From JAHDHW01 sp963793295 (lineage in GTDB: Bacteria; Bacteroidota; Bacteroidia; Chitinophagales; Saprospiraceae), in contig CAWBZX010000023.1 of assembly GCA_963793295.1 (NCBI GenBank), forward strand, positions 186,001-250,000: a DNA stretch of 64,000 nt, in the 5' to 3' direction. A program made the translations under genes and the position numbers. Below are positions 54,391-62,436 of the stretch, one piece after another. The notes beneath the pieces are model-generated. The model ran no database searches. It was not told the DNA's origin and saw only the letters and a list, made by a program, of their open reading frames with translations. Each line of letters opens with the position of its first letter. Position 1 is the first letter of the stretch.

Positions 54391-56607
54391 TCACTCGATG
54401 CGAAAGGAAGCTTTCAATGTTGCATTGGAATCGCCTCCGATCCAAACATGAAATCGTCCGGATTCAATAACCCGTTTCATTTTTCTATTATAAAAAGCCA
54501 GGTCGTCAGTATGCAGTTTGAAAGTGATCGTTCTGATTTCACCAGGATGCAGGGAAACCCGTTGAAATCCTTTCAATTCTTTCACCGGGCGGGTGACACT
54601 TCCCACCAGATCGTGAATATACAATTGGGCAATTTCAACTGCTTCAAATTGTCCTGTATTTGTAAGCTCTGCATAAATCTCCACGGTATCTCCTTTCTTA
54701 ATCGAATCAGAAGACAGCCAAATATCATGGTAATGAAAATGACTGTATGACATGCCAAATCCAAATGGATAAAGTGGCTCAAAACCCGCATCCATATGAA
54801 ATGAAGTATTGCCGACGGAGGTCTGAAAAGCTCTTACCGGAATATCATCAATGTGGGTGAAAGAGTCGTGGTCGGCTGGTTTTCCTGAGTTTCTGTGATT
54901 ATAATAAATAGGAATCTGTCCAACCATTTTTGGAAAAGTAACCGGGAGTTTTCCGGAAGGAGAAACCTTACCAAAAAGTAGATCCGCAATCGCTGGTCCT
55001 CCCATGGTTCCGGGATGCCAGGCATAAAGCATCGAATTTACGTAGTGTTGCGTTTTGTCGAGCGTGAGGGGGCGGCCTGCCATGATCACCAAAATAGTGG
55101 ATTTACCTAATTTTGAAATTTCTTTCAATAATTCGTTTTGGCAACCTGGTAAATCAATATCTGCCCGACAATGCGCTTCTCCAGAAAGGATGGCTTCTTC
55201 TCCCATAAACATGATTACAGTATCTGATTTTTTGGCAGCTTCAATCGCTGCTTCAAATCCGTCCTGGTTTTTCGTTCTGGTCGTTTCCAAACCTTTTGCA
55301 ACATGGATATTGACCTCTTTTCCTAATAAAGCCTTGATTGCCTGAAGCGGTGTTTGACACCATTCTGCTTTTCCATCAAAAGTCCAGGTACCCATTTGCT
55401 CAAAACCATCGTCTGCCAAGGGGCCGATGATTGCCAGGTTCTGGATACCTTCTTTGTTAAGCGGAAGCGTGTTGTAGTCATTTTTTAACAAAACACAACT
55501 TTCAATCGCTGCTTGTTTGGAAACTTTTAAATGTTCTTTATTTCCTTTTAATGGAAAATCCGAAAGATCGGTATATGGTTTTTCGAATAGTCCCAACTCA
55601 AATTTTACCCGTAAAATGTTAGAAACATATTGATCGATTTTTTCTTCAGAAATGCTGCCCTCCTGTACTAAAGTCTCCAGATTGTGAAGGTACGTGTGGC
55701 TCGCCATTTCCATATCAACTCCTGCGCGTACTGCTTCCAAGGCAGCTTCCTTTCCGTTTTCTACAAATCCGTGAGTGATCAGTTGAATGACAGAATCCCA
55801 ATCACTCACCACGAAGCCATCGAAGTTCCATTCCTCCCTCAAAACCTCTTTCAATAAAAATTCATTGCCGGTGGCAGGTACGCCATTGACATCACTAAAG
55901 GCGGTCATAAAAGTAGCTACCCCTGCGTCAACACAAGCTTTAAAAGGAGGCAACACTACATTCCGCAATTCATTTTCAGAAATATTAACGTAAGCATAAT
56001 CTTTCCCCGCCTCGGAATATCCATATCCCGCAAAATGTTTTGCGCAAGCAGCAATGCTTCCTGGCTCAGAAAGATCCTCTCCCTGAAAACCTTTTACCAT
56101 TGCACTTCCCAAAACCCCAGCCATATAAGGATCTTCCCCCAGTGATTCTGCAATACGCCCCCACCGGGGATCTCTGGTAATATCGATCATTGGCGCAAAA
56201 GTCCAGTGAATACCGGCTGAAGCCGCTTCGATAGCCGCTACCCTTGCTCCCTTTTCGATGAGTTCCGGATTCCAACTGGCAGCCTGCCCCAAAGGAATAG
56301 GCATCATCGTTTGAAAACCATGTATTACATCCCGTCCAATGAGAATTGGAATACCTAATCTACTCTCCTCGACCGCAATCCGCTGTAATTCATTTAGCGT
56401 TTCGGTACCGACTTCATTTAATATGGAACCTACCTTTCCTTGCTGCACCGCTTCTTTCAAATCCCAGGGGATTCCTCCACGACCTGCAAATTGGGACATT
56501 TGCCCAACTTTCTCCTGCAAGGTCATCTGATCAAGTAGATCATTGACCCTTTTATCTATAGGATCCTTCACTATTGCAATAGGTTGCTGTTCGTTTCGAT
56601 TCATCAA
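54391..56607 (-). CDS. GH3 beta-glucosidase, intact (BglX-like)
   Basis: 738 residues, the only unbroken GH3 gene of three here. Barrel motifs IPILIGRDVIHGFQTM, IAACAKHFAGYGYSEAGKDYAYV and the nucleophile region FDGFVVSDWDSVIQL. The alpha/beta sandwich contains MFMGEEAILSGEAHCRADIDLPG (residues about 470-492) and SGKLPVTFPK, then a fibronectin-III-like end (ELTNTGQFEAVEIAQLYI). No signal peptide: it starts MMNRNEQQPIAIVKD, so it probably acts in the cytoplasm, unlike the lipoprotein GH3. Hydrolyses terminal beta-linked glucose. A strong inverted repeat lies in its upstream spacer. Confidence 0.92.
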   Translation of the reverse strand: MMNRNEQQPIAIVKDPIDKRVNDLLDQMTLQEKVGQMSQFAGRGGIPWDLKEAVQQGKVGSILNEVGTETLNELQRIAVEESRLGIPILIGRDVIHGFQTMMPIPLGQAASWNPELIEKGARVAAIEAASAGIHWTFAPMIDITRDPRWGRIAESLGEDPYMAGVLGSAMVKGFQGEDLSEPGSIAACAKHFAGYGYSEAGKDYAYVNISENELRNVVLPPFKACVDAGVATFMTAFSDVNGVPATGNEFLLKEVLREEWNFDGFVVSDWDSVIQLITHGFVENGKEAALEAVRAGVDMEMASHTYLHNLETLVQEGSISEEKIDQYVSNILRVKFELGLFEKPYTDLSDFPLKGNKEHLKVSKQAAIESCVLLKNDYNTLPLNKEGIQNLAIIGPLADDGFEQMGTWTFDGKAEWCQTPLQAIKALLGKEVNIHVAKGLETTRTKNQDGFEAAIEAAKKSDTVIMFMGEEAILSGEAHCRADIDLPGCQNELLKEISKLGKSTILVIMAGRPLTLDKTQHYVNSMLYAWHPGTMGGPAIADLLFGKVSPSGKLPVTFPKMVGQIPIYYNHRNSGKPADHDSFTHIDDIPVRAFQTSVGNTSFHMDAGFEPLYPFGFGMSYSHFHYHDIWLSSDSIKKGDTVEIYAELTNTGQFEAVEIAQLYIHDLVGSVTRPVKELKGFQRVSLHPGEIRTITFKLHTDDLAFYNRKMKRVIESGRFHVWIGGDSNATLKASFRIE

Positions 56608-56670
56608 TTGTTTAAATAAGTTCAGTAATGAGTTTTGTAAAAAATAGGTTTACTTTTTGACAGAACATTT

Positions 56671-56718
56671 AGCTATGATGAATGATGAATTTTAAAAAAT
56701 TCATCATTCATCATAGCT
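56671..56718. repeat. Perfect 23-bp inverted repeat between two operon genes
   Basis: AGCTATGATGAATGATGAAT extends to a 23-base arm, followed by AA and its exact reverse complement. It lies 48 bases past the stop of the T9SS binding-protein gene and 63 bases before the GH3 start. There is no U run after it on the minus strand, so it fits an mRNA-processing or stability hairpin better than a terminator. Confidence 0.75.
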
Positions 56719-56766
56719 AAAGAATAAGCTACCATCTGGTAAGTTTATTTGGTCGCGATCTTGTAA

Positions 56767-58098
56767 TTATTTGTTCAAGACGATTTTGCCGGACGCGATA
56801 TTTCCATTAATGGAAAGTGTGTAAAAATAAATTCCATTAGAAAGATCACTTGCATCCCAAGTAACTTGTTGTGCCCCCGAAGCTTGATTTTCATTCAAAA
56901 GCTGAGTCACCATTTTTCCAGTTACATCGAATATGGAAAGATTGACTTTCTCTGCCGATTGTAGTTCATATTGAAAAGTCGTCACTCCCTGAGTTGGATT
57001 AGGAAAAACTTCAAAAGAATTCACTTCTTCCAAATCTTCCACTCCCAGAGGTATTCCAAACTCAAAATTATCGAAATAATATTGATCGGAAGTATTGGTA
57101 TCAGGATCAAACAAAATTACAAATTTGGAAATATCAGTAGCTTCCCAAACCGAGCTTGGATCGAAGGTTAATGTTTCCCAAGCACTACTGTTTGAAGTAG
57201 TGGCTTCCATCTCTATAATCACATCATTGTTGTCATTCTGCAAGGATAATTTAATAGGTGTTGGTGCTGTGGGATCCCACACATCCAATGCAATCGTACT
57301 ATTGGACTGAAGGGTTAGATTACCATCAAAAAAGCCAATAATTACATCGGTCATTTCTCCTCCGTTACGGGTATAAGTAGCGCAGTAATCAGAAGTATTA
57401 CCAGTTTGATCTGGATTGACCACTCTTCTGAAATTAACTCCTGAATGTGAAAACACATAATTCACATTTTGATTGCATTCAAAATCATTAAACACCTCAG
57501 GATCTGGAGTTACTCCATCACAAGGATCTTCCGCTAATTCGGGGCCATTCAGGTTGTCCCAATAATAAGTGTCTCCGGTATTGGTTCCTGGAGCAAATAG
57601 GATTACAATTCTGTCTACATTATCATTCGCCACAGAAGCATCCGGTTGATTGTCAAAAGTGAAAGTAAGCGTTTCCCAAGCCTGTGAGGTGCTCGTTGCA
57701 GCCAGATATACACTATGTCTTCCTGTTGGGAAATTGGCAGGTTGTGCCAAAACACTATTTTCAAGCGTGATCTGAACCGTCACATCCGGAGCTGGGCTCC
57801 ATACATCGATACTCATTTGCTTGGCACCTGATAAATAATCTGATAAATCTGCCATTTGACCATCTAAAATAAGGACATCGAACTGTTCAACAGCATTCCG
57901 GGTATATTCAGCAGCTACCTGGCTAGTGTTTACCCCTGTTTGATCCGGGTTTTCATTATAAGGAATAAAGGTTCCAGTAATAGGACCGTAAGTTCCTTTT
58001 CGTATATCTTCGAAGTTGTCCCAAACCTGCTGAGCAGAAACATTTGAAACAAAGAAGATTGACATTAAGATTAAAGAGTAGAATTTTAGCATAATCAA
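56767..58098 (-). CDS. T9SS-exported protein with two glycan-binding-like modules
   Basis: 443 residues, signal peptide about 1-22 (FFVSNVSAQ); a second ATG two codons in is equally possible. Two modules (about 24-190 and 195-355) share the layout of those in the fasciclin protein at the other end of the operon: NENPDQTGVNTSQVAAEYTR / VNPDQTGNTSDYCATYTR near the start, MSIDVWSPAPDVTVQITLEN, AWETLTFTFD and TYYWDNL at the close. A T9SS type A tail follows (about 360-443, SFEVFPNPTQGVTTFQYEL, GIYFYTLSINGN). No catalytic motif. Probable surface beta-glucan-binding protein, taking the place a SusD would have. Second gene of the operon, 18 bases after the GH16 gene. Confidence 0.85.
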   Translation of the reverse strand: MIMLKFYSLILMSIFFVSNVSAQQVWDNFEDIRKGTYGPITGTFIPYNENPDQTGVNTSQVAAEYTRNAVEQFDVLILDGQMADLSDYLSGAKQMSIDVWSPAPDVTVQITLENSVLAQPANFPTGRHSVYLAATSTSQAWETLTFTFDNQPDASVANDNVDRIVILFAPGTNTGDTYYWDNLNGPELAEDPCDGVTPDPEVFNDFECNQNVNYVFSHSGVNFRRVVNPDQTGNTSDYCATYTRNGGEMTDVIIGFFDGNLTLQSNSTIALDVWDPTAPTPIKLSLQNDNNDVIIEMEATTSNSSAWETLTFDPSSVWEATDISKFVILFDPDTNTSDQYYFDNFEFGIPLGVEDLEEVNSFEVFPNPTQGVTTFQYELQSAEKVNLSIFDVTGKMVTQLLNENQASGAQQVTWDASDLSNGIYFYTLSINGNIASGKIVLNK

Positions 58099-58116
58099 TA
58101 TTTTAAAGTTTAAGAA

Positions 58117-58983
58117 TTATTTTTCTTGATAAACCCTTACATAATCCACTTCCATTGTTTGTGGAAAAATAGTACTGGCGTCTGGATTACCAGGAAGATT
58201 TCCCCCAACAGCCACATTTAAGAGAAGGTGAAACTCCTGGTCAAAAGGAAAGGTCGTTGGTAAGGTCGTTGAACGGGTATTTGGCTCTCCAATATTTTTT
58301 CCATCCATTTGAAATTGGATGCACTGCTCGTTCCACAGCACGGTAAACACATGAAAATCATCTGCAAAAGTCCCTTCTTCTAACTCTATTCCCTGGCTAT
58401 TGAATCGCCAATAATCATGACCGTAATGGATCGTTCCGAATACTCGCTTTGGTTCATGCCCAACATACTCCATAATGTCAATCTCACCACTACGTGGCCA
58501 TCCGCCATAAACGCTTTCTGTTGGCAACATCCATATCGCCGGCCAAAGTCCTTGTCCAATCGGCATTTTTGCCCGAACATCAATCCGTCCATATTTCCAG
58601 TCTCCTTTATTTTTGGTGACCATTCGGGCAGAGGTATATTGATACTCACCTAGATAAAAGGGTATTTCTTTCTTAGCTCTAATGACTAGCTTGCCATCAG
58701 AAATAAAGGCATTTTCTTCACGGTCCGTGTAGTATTCTAATTCATTATTTCCCCAACCACACAAAGAACCATCAGGATTAATATCACATCCGTCTCCCAG
58801 ATCGAAGGACCATTTGGATTCATCTATCGTTGCTCCGTCAAATTCGTCACTCCAAACCATTTGATAAACTTCCATATTTTCAGGAAACTGGCAGCCTCCT
58901 TGTTCTTCAACTTTTATACATCCCGAAATCATCACTCCTGCAACAATTATAAATAGCGTAAAAATTCTGACAATTCTTTTCAT
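58117..58983 (-). CDS. GH16 laminarinase lipoprotein
   Basis: 288 residues, lipobox at Cys22 (GVMISGC). A single GH16 domain with WSDEFDGATIDESKWSFD, WGNNELEYYTDREENAF, catalytic SGEIDIMEYVGHEP, FGTIHYGHDYW and MEVDYVRVYQEK at the end. Catalytic Glu-Asp-Glu intact. Cuts internal beta-1,3 (or mixed-linkage) glucan bonds at the cell surface or periplasm. First gene of the minus-strand operon, divergent from the regulator. Confidence 0.93.
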   Translation of the reverse strand: MKRIVRIFTLFIIVAGVMISGCIKVEEQGGCQFPENMEVYQMVWSDEFDGATIDESKWSFDLGDGCDINPDGSLCGWGNNELEYYTDREENAFISDGKLVIRAKKEIPFYLGEYQYTSARMVTKNKGDWKYGRIDVRAKMPIGQGLWPAIWMLPTESVYGGWPRSGEIDIMEYVGHEPKRVFGTIHYGHDYWRFNSQGIELEEGTFADDFHVFTVLWNEQCIQFQMDGKNIGEPNTRSTTLPTTFPFDQEFHLLLNVAVGGNLPGNPDASTIFPQTMEVDYVRVYQEK

Positions 58984-59017
58984 TGTTCTTATTTGTATTT
59001 TAAAAAAAGGTCGTGGA

Positions 59018-59025
59018 CAAATTTA
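59018..59025 (-). promoter_or_regulatory. Candidate -7 box (TAAATTTG) of the glucan operon
   Basis: Minus-strand TAnnTTTG match 34 bases upstream of the first gene (start 58983). No TTTG is seen at the usual -33 spacing, consistent with an activator-dependent promoter. Confidence 0.45.
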
Positions 59026-59166
59026 ATATGGTATTGTCATCCTGTCTTAATTTGATCATACATCTTACTTACATCGCCTGTTTTACTATCTACATCACCA
59101 CTACATCATATTTTATTGGAGGATTTATTATATTTCTCTAAACCTATTATTTTCAGATTGTTATAA

Positions 59167-59174
59167 TACCTTTG
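59167..59174 (+). promoter_or_regulatory. Candidate -7 box (TACCTTTG) of the regulator gene
   Basis: TAnnTTTG match 73 bases upstream of the GTG start at 59248. The -33 position has only TTTC-like sequence. Confidence 0.4.
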
Positions 59175-59247
59175 AGAACGGAGTTTACTACTTCATTTTA
59201 AAAAACAAATTTCAATTATATTATTCAAAAAATAAAAGCGCCTCATC

Positions 59248-60645
59248 GTGAAATGCCTTTTGCTTATAATTTCATTTTTCTTGTCCAGTTTATCATTGGC
59301 AAAAGCTCAGTCTAAATCCATTGGATCACCTTACATTACCAACTTTTCAAGATCCGATTATCAAGCGGGAACACAAAACTGGGATATCAAGCAGGACGAA
59401 AGAGGTATTATGTATTTTGGAAATAATAAGGGATTACTGGAATTCGATGGAACAAACTGGCAAACTTTTGTTTTGCCAAATAGAACCATCGTACGGTCAT
59501 TGACCTTTGATAATAACGGAAGACTTTATGTAGGAGGACAAAATGAATTAGGATATCTGGAACCTAATAAACAGGGCCGAAACGCCTATACTTCCCTTAC
59601 CCATCTTATCCCAAAGGAGCTACAAAGTTTTGAAGATATTTGGAAAATTTTCATCGACCAGGAAAATGTTTTCTTTTGCACTGAAAAAGCCATATTTCAT
59701 ATAATAGGTAATGAAGTAAAAGTGATCACTCCGAGTGGTAGGCGATTTGAGAATTTTTTCAAATTGGGAAATAAAATCTATATTCAGGATAAAGAACAAG
59801 GGTTATTTTCTTTGAAAGGAGATCAACTTTTACCTTTAACAAATGGTTCTATTTTCACAGACCAGCGTATTGTGGCAATTCTTCCTCACCAAAAAAACCA
59901 ATCTGTTATTTTTACGGTATCCAATGGACTCTTCTTGATGGATGAATCAGGTATTCGCCCCTGGCAAACAGAGGCTTCTGACTTTCTTACTACCTACCAA
60001 GCATATTGTGCGATACAACTTACAGATGACCGTTATGCTATTGGCACTACTCAAAATGGCTTGTTGATTATAGACCAAAAGGGGATACCAGCCATGCATT
60101 TGAATCAAAACAAAGGACTTCAAAATAATACGGTATTAAGTATTTGTCAGGATAATCAACAAAACCTTTGGCTGGGTTTGGATAATGGGATAGACTATGC
60201 AGAAATTAATTCTCCATTTTCAAATATTCGCTCTGAATCGGGAATCGAAGGTACCGGGTATGCCTCTATTGTTCATCAGAAAAAATTATATCTAGGAACC
60301 AATCAGGGACTATTTTATACCGACTGGAATGATAAAAATAATTCGATGGTGCTCAGAAAATTTAAGCCTGTACAAAATGCCATTGGACAAGTTTGGAATA
60401 TCAATCAACTGGGCAAAAGTATCGTGGTTGGTCAACACAAGGGAGCGTCCTATTTGGAGGGACAACAAGTCATCCCGTTTTCATCTATTCAGGGAGCCTG
60501 GAAATTCATGGAATTAAATTCACATCCGGGGTATGCTATTGAAGGAACCTATTCTGGCTTGGTTATTTATAAAAATCAAAATTCTGACAATAATAATGAT
60601 ATCTCCAGATTGGAAGTTGGTTCAAAAACTAGAAGGATTCAATGA
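59248..60645 (+). CDS. One-component glucan-locus regulator, N-terminal sensor part (frameshifted)
   Basis: 465 residues from a GTG start that directly opens a signal peptide (MKCLLLIISFFLSSLSLAKAQ). The rest is the first part of a periplasmic two-bladed sensor made of Reg_prop-type propeller repeats (WDIKQDERGIMYFGNNKGLLEFDG, given as one motif family; LRTNQGLFY-type and CQDNQQNLWLGLDNG). The frame is lost near 60590-60605, in AATAATAATGATATC, after which it runs to a TGA at 60645. The other frame continues the propeller with SPDWKLVQKLEGFNES. One surplus base explains the break. Repaired, the protein would be about 973 residues spanning 59248-62170. Confidence 0.8.
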   Translation: MKCLLLIISFFLSSLSLAKAQSKSIGSPYITNFSRSDYQAGTQNWDIKQDERGIMYFGNNKGLLEFDGTNWQTFVLPNRTIVRSLTFDNNGRLYVGGQNELGYLEPNKQGRNAYTSLTHLIPKELQSFEDIWKIFIDQENVFFCTEKAIFHIIGNEVKVITPSGRRFENFFKLGNKIYIQDKEQGLFSLKGDQLLPLTNGSIFTDQRIVAILPHQKNQSVIFTVSNGLFLMDESGIRPWQTEASDFLTTYQAYCAIQLTDDRYAIGTTQNGLLIIDQKGIPAMHLNQNKGLQNNTVLSICQDNQQNLWLGLDNGIDYAEINSPFSNIRSESGIEGTGYASIVHQKKLYLGTNQGLFYTDWNDKNNSMVLRKFKPVQNAIGQVWNINQLGKSIVVGQHKGASYLEGQQVIPFSSIQGAWKFMELNSHPGYAIEGTYSGLVIYKNQNSDNNNDISRLEVGSKTRRIQ

Positions 60646-62170
60646 ATCTGCGAGGGTCTTTGAAGAAGATGCCGATGGTAATATTTGGGTATCCCATGCT
60701 TATAAAGGGCTTTACAAAATTAAAATTTCGGAGAACCTGAAGTCTATCGAGAAAATAACATTTTATAATTCCAGCCATGGATTACCGGTTGACCTTTTCA
60801 TTAATGTAACAAAGATCAGAAAGGAATTAATTTTTACCACGCCAAAAGGCATTTACAAATATGAAAAAGGAAACGATCACTTTATACTGCATAATGAGTT
60901 TAATGAAATATTTGGGCCGGACAGAAATTTCCATCGTCTTTTAGAGGATGAACTGGGTAATATTTGGTTTTCGGTAGATTCCGATTTTGGCGTTTTAAAA
61001 GTTAAGGAACAAGGGGTTTTCAATAAGTTAGAAATTGCTTATTTCAATCAGATCCAGGAAAATCTGGTCGATGGATTCGAGCATGTTTATGCTTATGATG
61101 AAGGGAATGTTTTTATCGGTACGGAAAAAGGATTTGTTCATTACAACCCATTGCAAAATAAAGATATCGAATTTCCTTTTAGCATTTTGATTCGAAAAGT
61201 TACTTCGATCACTGCGAGTGATTCCATTATTTATTGGGGAAATCGGACCAATTTTACTAAAGATCCTTTGGGATTTAATTATAAAATGAACGATTTTCGT
61301 TTTGCCTTTTCTGCTCCATATTATGAAAAGATTAATCACTTACAGTATCAGTTTATGTTGGAGGGTTTTGAAAATTCCTGGTCAGATTGGACTTCCAAAA
61401 CAGAGAAAGAATACACTAACTTACCCAATGGTGATTATCATTTCAGGGTACAGGCCCGAAATGCTTATGGGCAATTGAGTTCTCAACAAGTATTCTCCTT
61501 TACCATTTATCCACCATGGTATTTTTCACTGTATGCAAAAATTGCGTATTTCATTTTAGCATTTATAAGTTTGGCGGGGCTTGTTCAATTTATCTCAAGA
61601 AGAGAAAAGAAAAAAACGGAAGCCTTTAAATTGGAGCAAACCCAAAAACTCGAACGAAAAGAGACCGAATTTAAAGAAGAAGTGAAAAAATCCGAAGGAG
61701 AAATTATTAAGCTGCGCAATGAAAAATTGAATACCGATATTAAACACAAAAACAGCCAGCTTGCTGCTTCAACGATGCATCTCGTACAAAAGAGTGAGAT
61801 CTTGATGAAAATAAAAAGTGATCTTAACAACTTATTGGCAGATGCTTCTTCGGCAAACAAACGAAAAATTGAACAGATTTCGAGGACTATTGAAGCGGAT
61901 ATCCGGCTGGACAACAATTGGGAACAGTTTGAATTATACTTCGACCAGGTACACGAAAACTTTTTCAAAAGATTGCGTCAACGGTTTCCTGACCTGACTC
62001 CCAAGGATCAAAAGCTTTGTGCCTACCTTCGCATGAATCTTACGACAAAAGAGATCGCTCCTTTATTAAATATTTCAGTAAGAGGAGTAGAAATCAGCAG
62101 ATATCGTTTGCGTAAAAAACTAGATCTGGATTCTGAAACCAACCTGGTAACTTTTATTATAAATTTATAG
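60533..62170 (+). CDS. One-component glucan-locus regulator, C-terminal part with Y_Y_Y and LuxR-type HTH
   Basis: Only codons after about 60600 belong to the real protein; the ATG at 60533 lies in overlapping out-of-frame sequence. Propeller repeats continue (EDADGNIWVSHAYKGLYKI, DELGNIWFSVDSDFGVL), then a triple-tyrosine Y_Y_Y domain (LQYQFMLEGFENSWSDW, YHFRVQARNAYGQ). One TM near residue 335 of this frame (YAKIAYFILAFISLAGLV) is followed by a long coiled coil. The C-terminal LuxR-type helix-turn-helix is FPDLTPKDQKLCAYLRMNL, TTKEIAPLLNISVRGVEISR. No kinase domain: a membrane-spanning one-component regulator like the SusR type, presumably sensing glucan oligomers and controlling the divergent operon. 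Confidence 0.85.
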   Translation: MLLKEPILAWLFIKIKILTIIMISPDWKLVQKLEGFNESARVFEEDADGNIWVSHAYKGLYKIKISENLKSIEKITFYNSSHGLPVDLFINVTKIRKELIFTTPKGIYKYEKGNDHFILHNEFNEIFGPDRNFHRLLEDELGNIWFSVDSDFGVLKVKEQGVFNKLEIAYFNQIQENLVDGFEHVYAYDEGNVFIGTEKGFVHYNPLQNKDIEFPFSILIRKVTSITASDSIIYWGNRTNFTKDPLGFNYKMNDFRFAFSAPYYEKINHLQYQFMLEGFENSWSDWTSKTEKEYTNLPNGDYHFRVQARNAYGQLSSQQVFSFTIYPPWYFSLYAKIAYFILAFISLAGLVQFISRREKKKTEAFKLEQTQKLERKETEFKEEVKKSEGEIIKLRNEKLNTDIKHKNSQLAASTMHLVQKSEILMKIKSDLNNLLADASSANKRKIEQISRTIEADIRLDNNWEQFELYFDQVHENFFKRLRQRFPDLTPKDQKLCAYLRMNLTTKEIAPLLNISVRGVEISRYRLRKKLDLDSETNLVTFIINL

Positions 62171-62368
62171 AACCGCTTATTAATCCTGTGTTTATAAAAA
62201 AAACAGATTCCTATCCGACCTCTCCTTTTTGAATGATTTTCAGTTTTTCTAAATCAATTTTCAATCCGTCTGTTTCAATCAAAAGAGATCAATTTAGGAT
62301 TAAACCTATTTTTAAGGCTGGCCTTACTTAATGTAATTTTTCTAGAAAAAGGATTGGTAAAAGGCATG

Positions 62369-62408
62369 CAAAAAAATAAGGTAGAAAAACTCAGCTTTCT
62401 ACCTTATT
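62369..62408 (-). terminator. Intrinsic terminator of the GH-A hydrolase gene
   Basis: Arms AATAAGGTAGAAA (62375-62387) and TTTCTACCTTATT (62396-62408), 13 bp. On the minus strand it is followed by a T run (62376-62371). It lies 28 bases past the stop at 62437. Confidence 0.8.
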
Positions 62409-62436
62409 ATATATAATTGTTATTTTTTTCAGGGTG

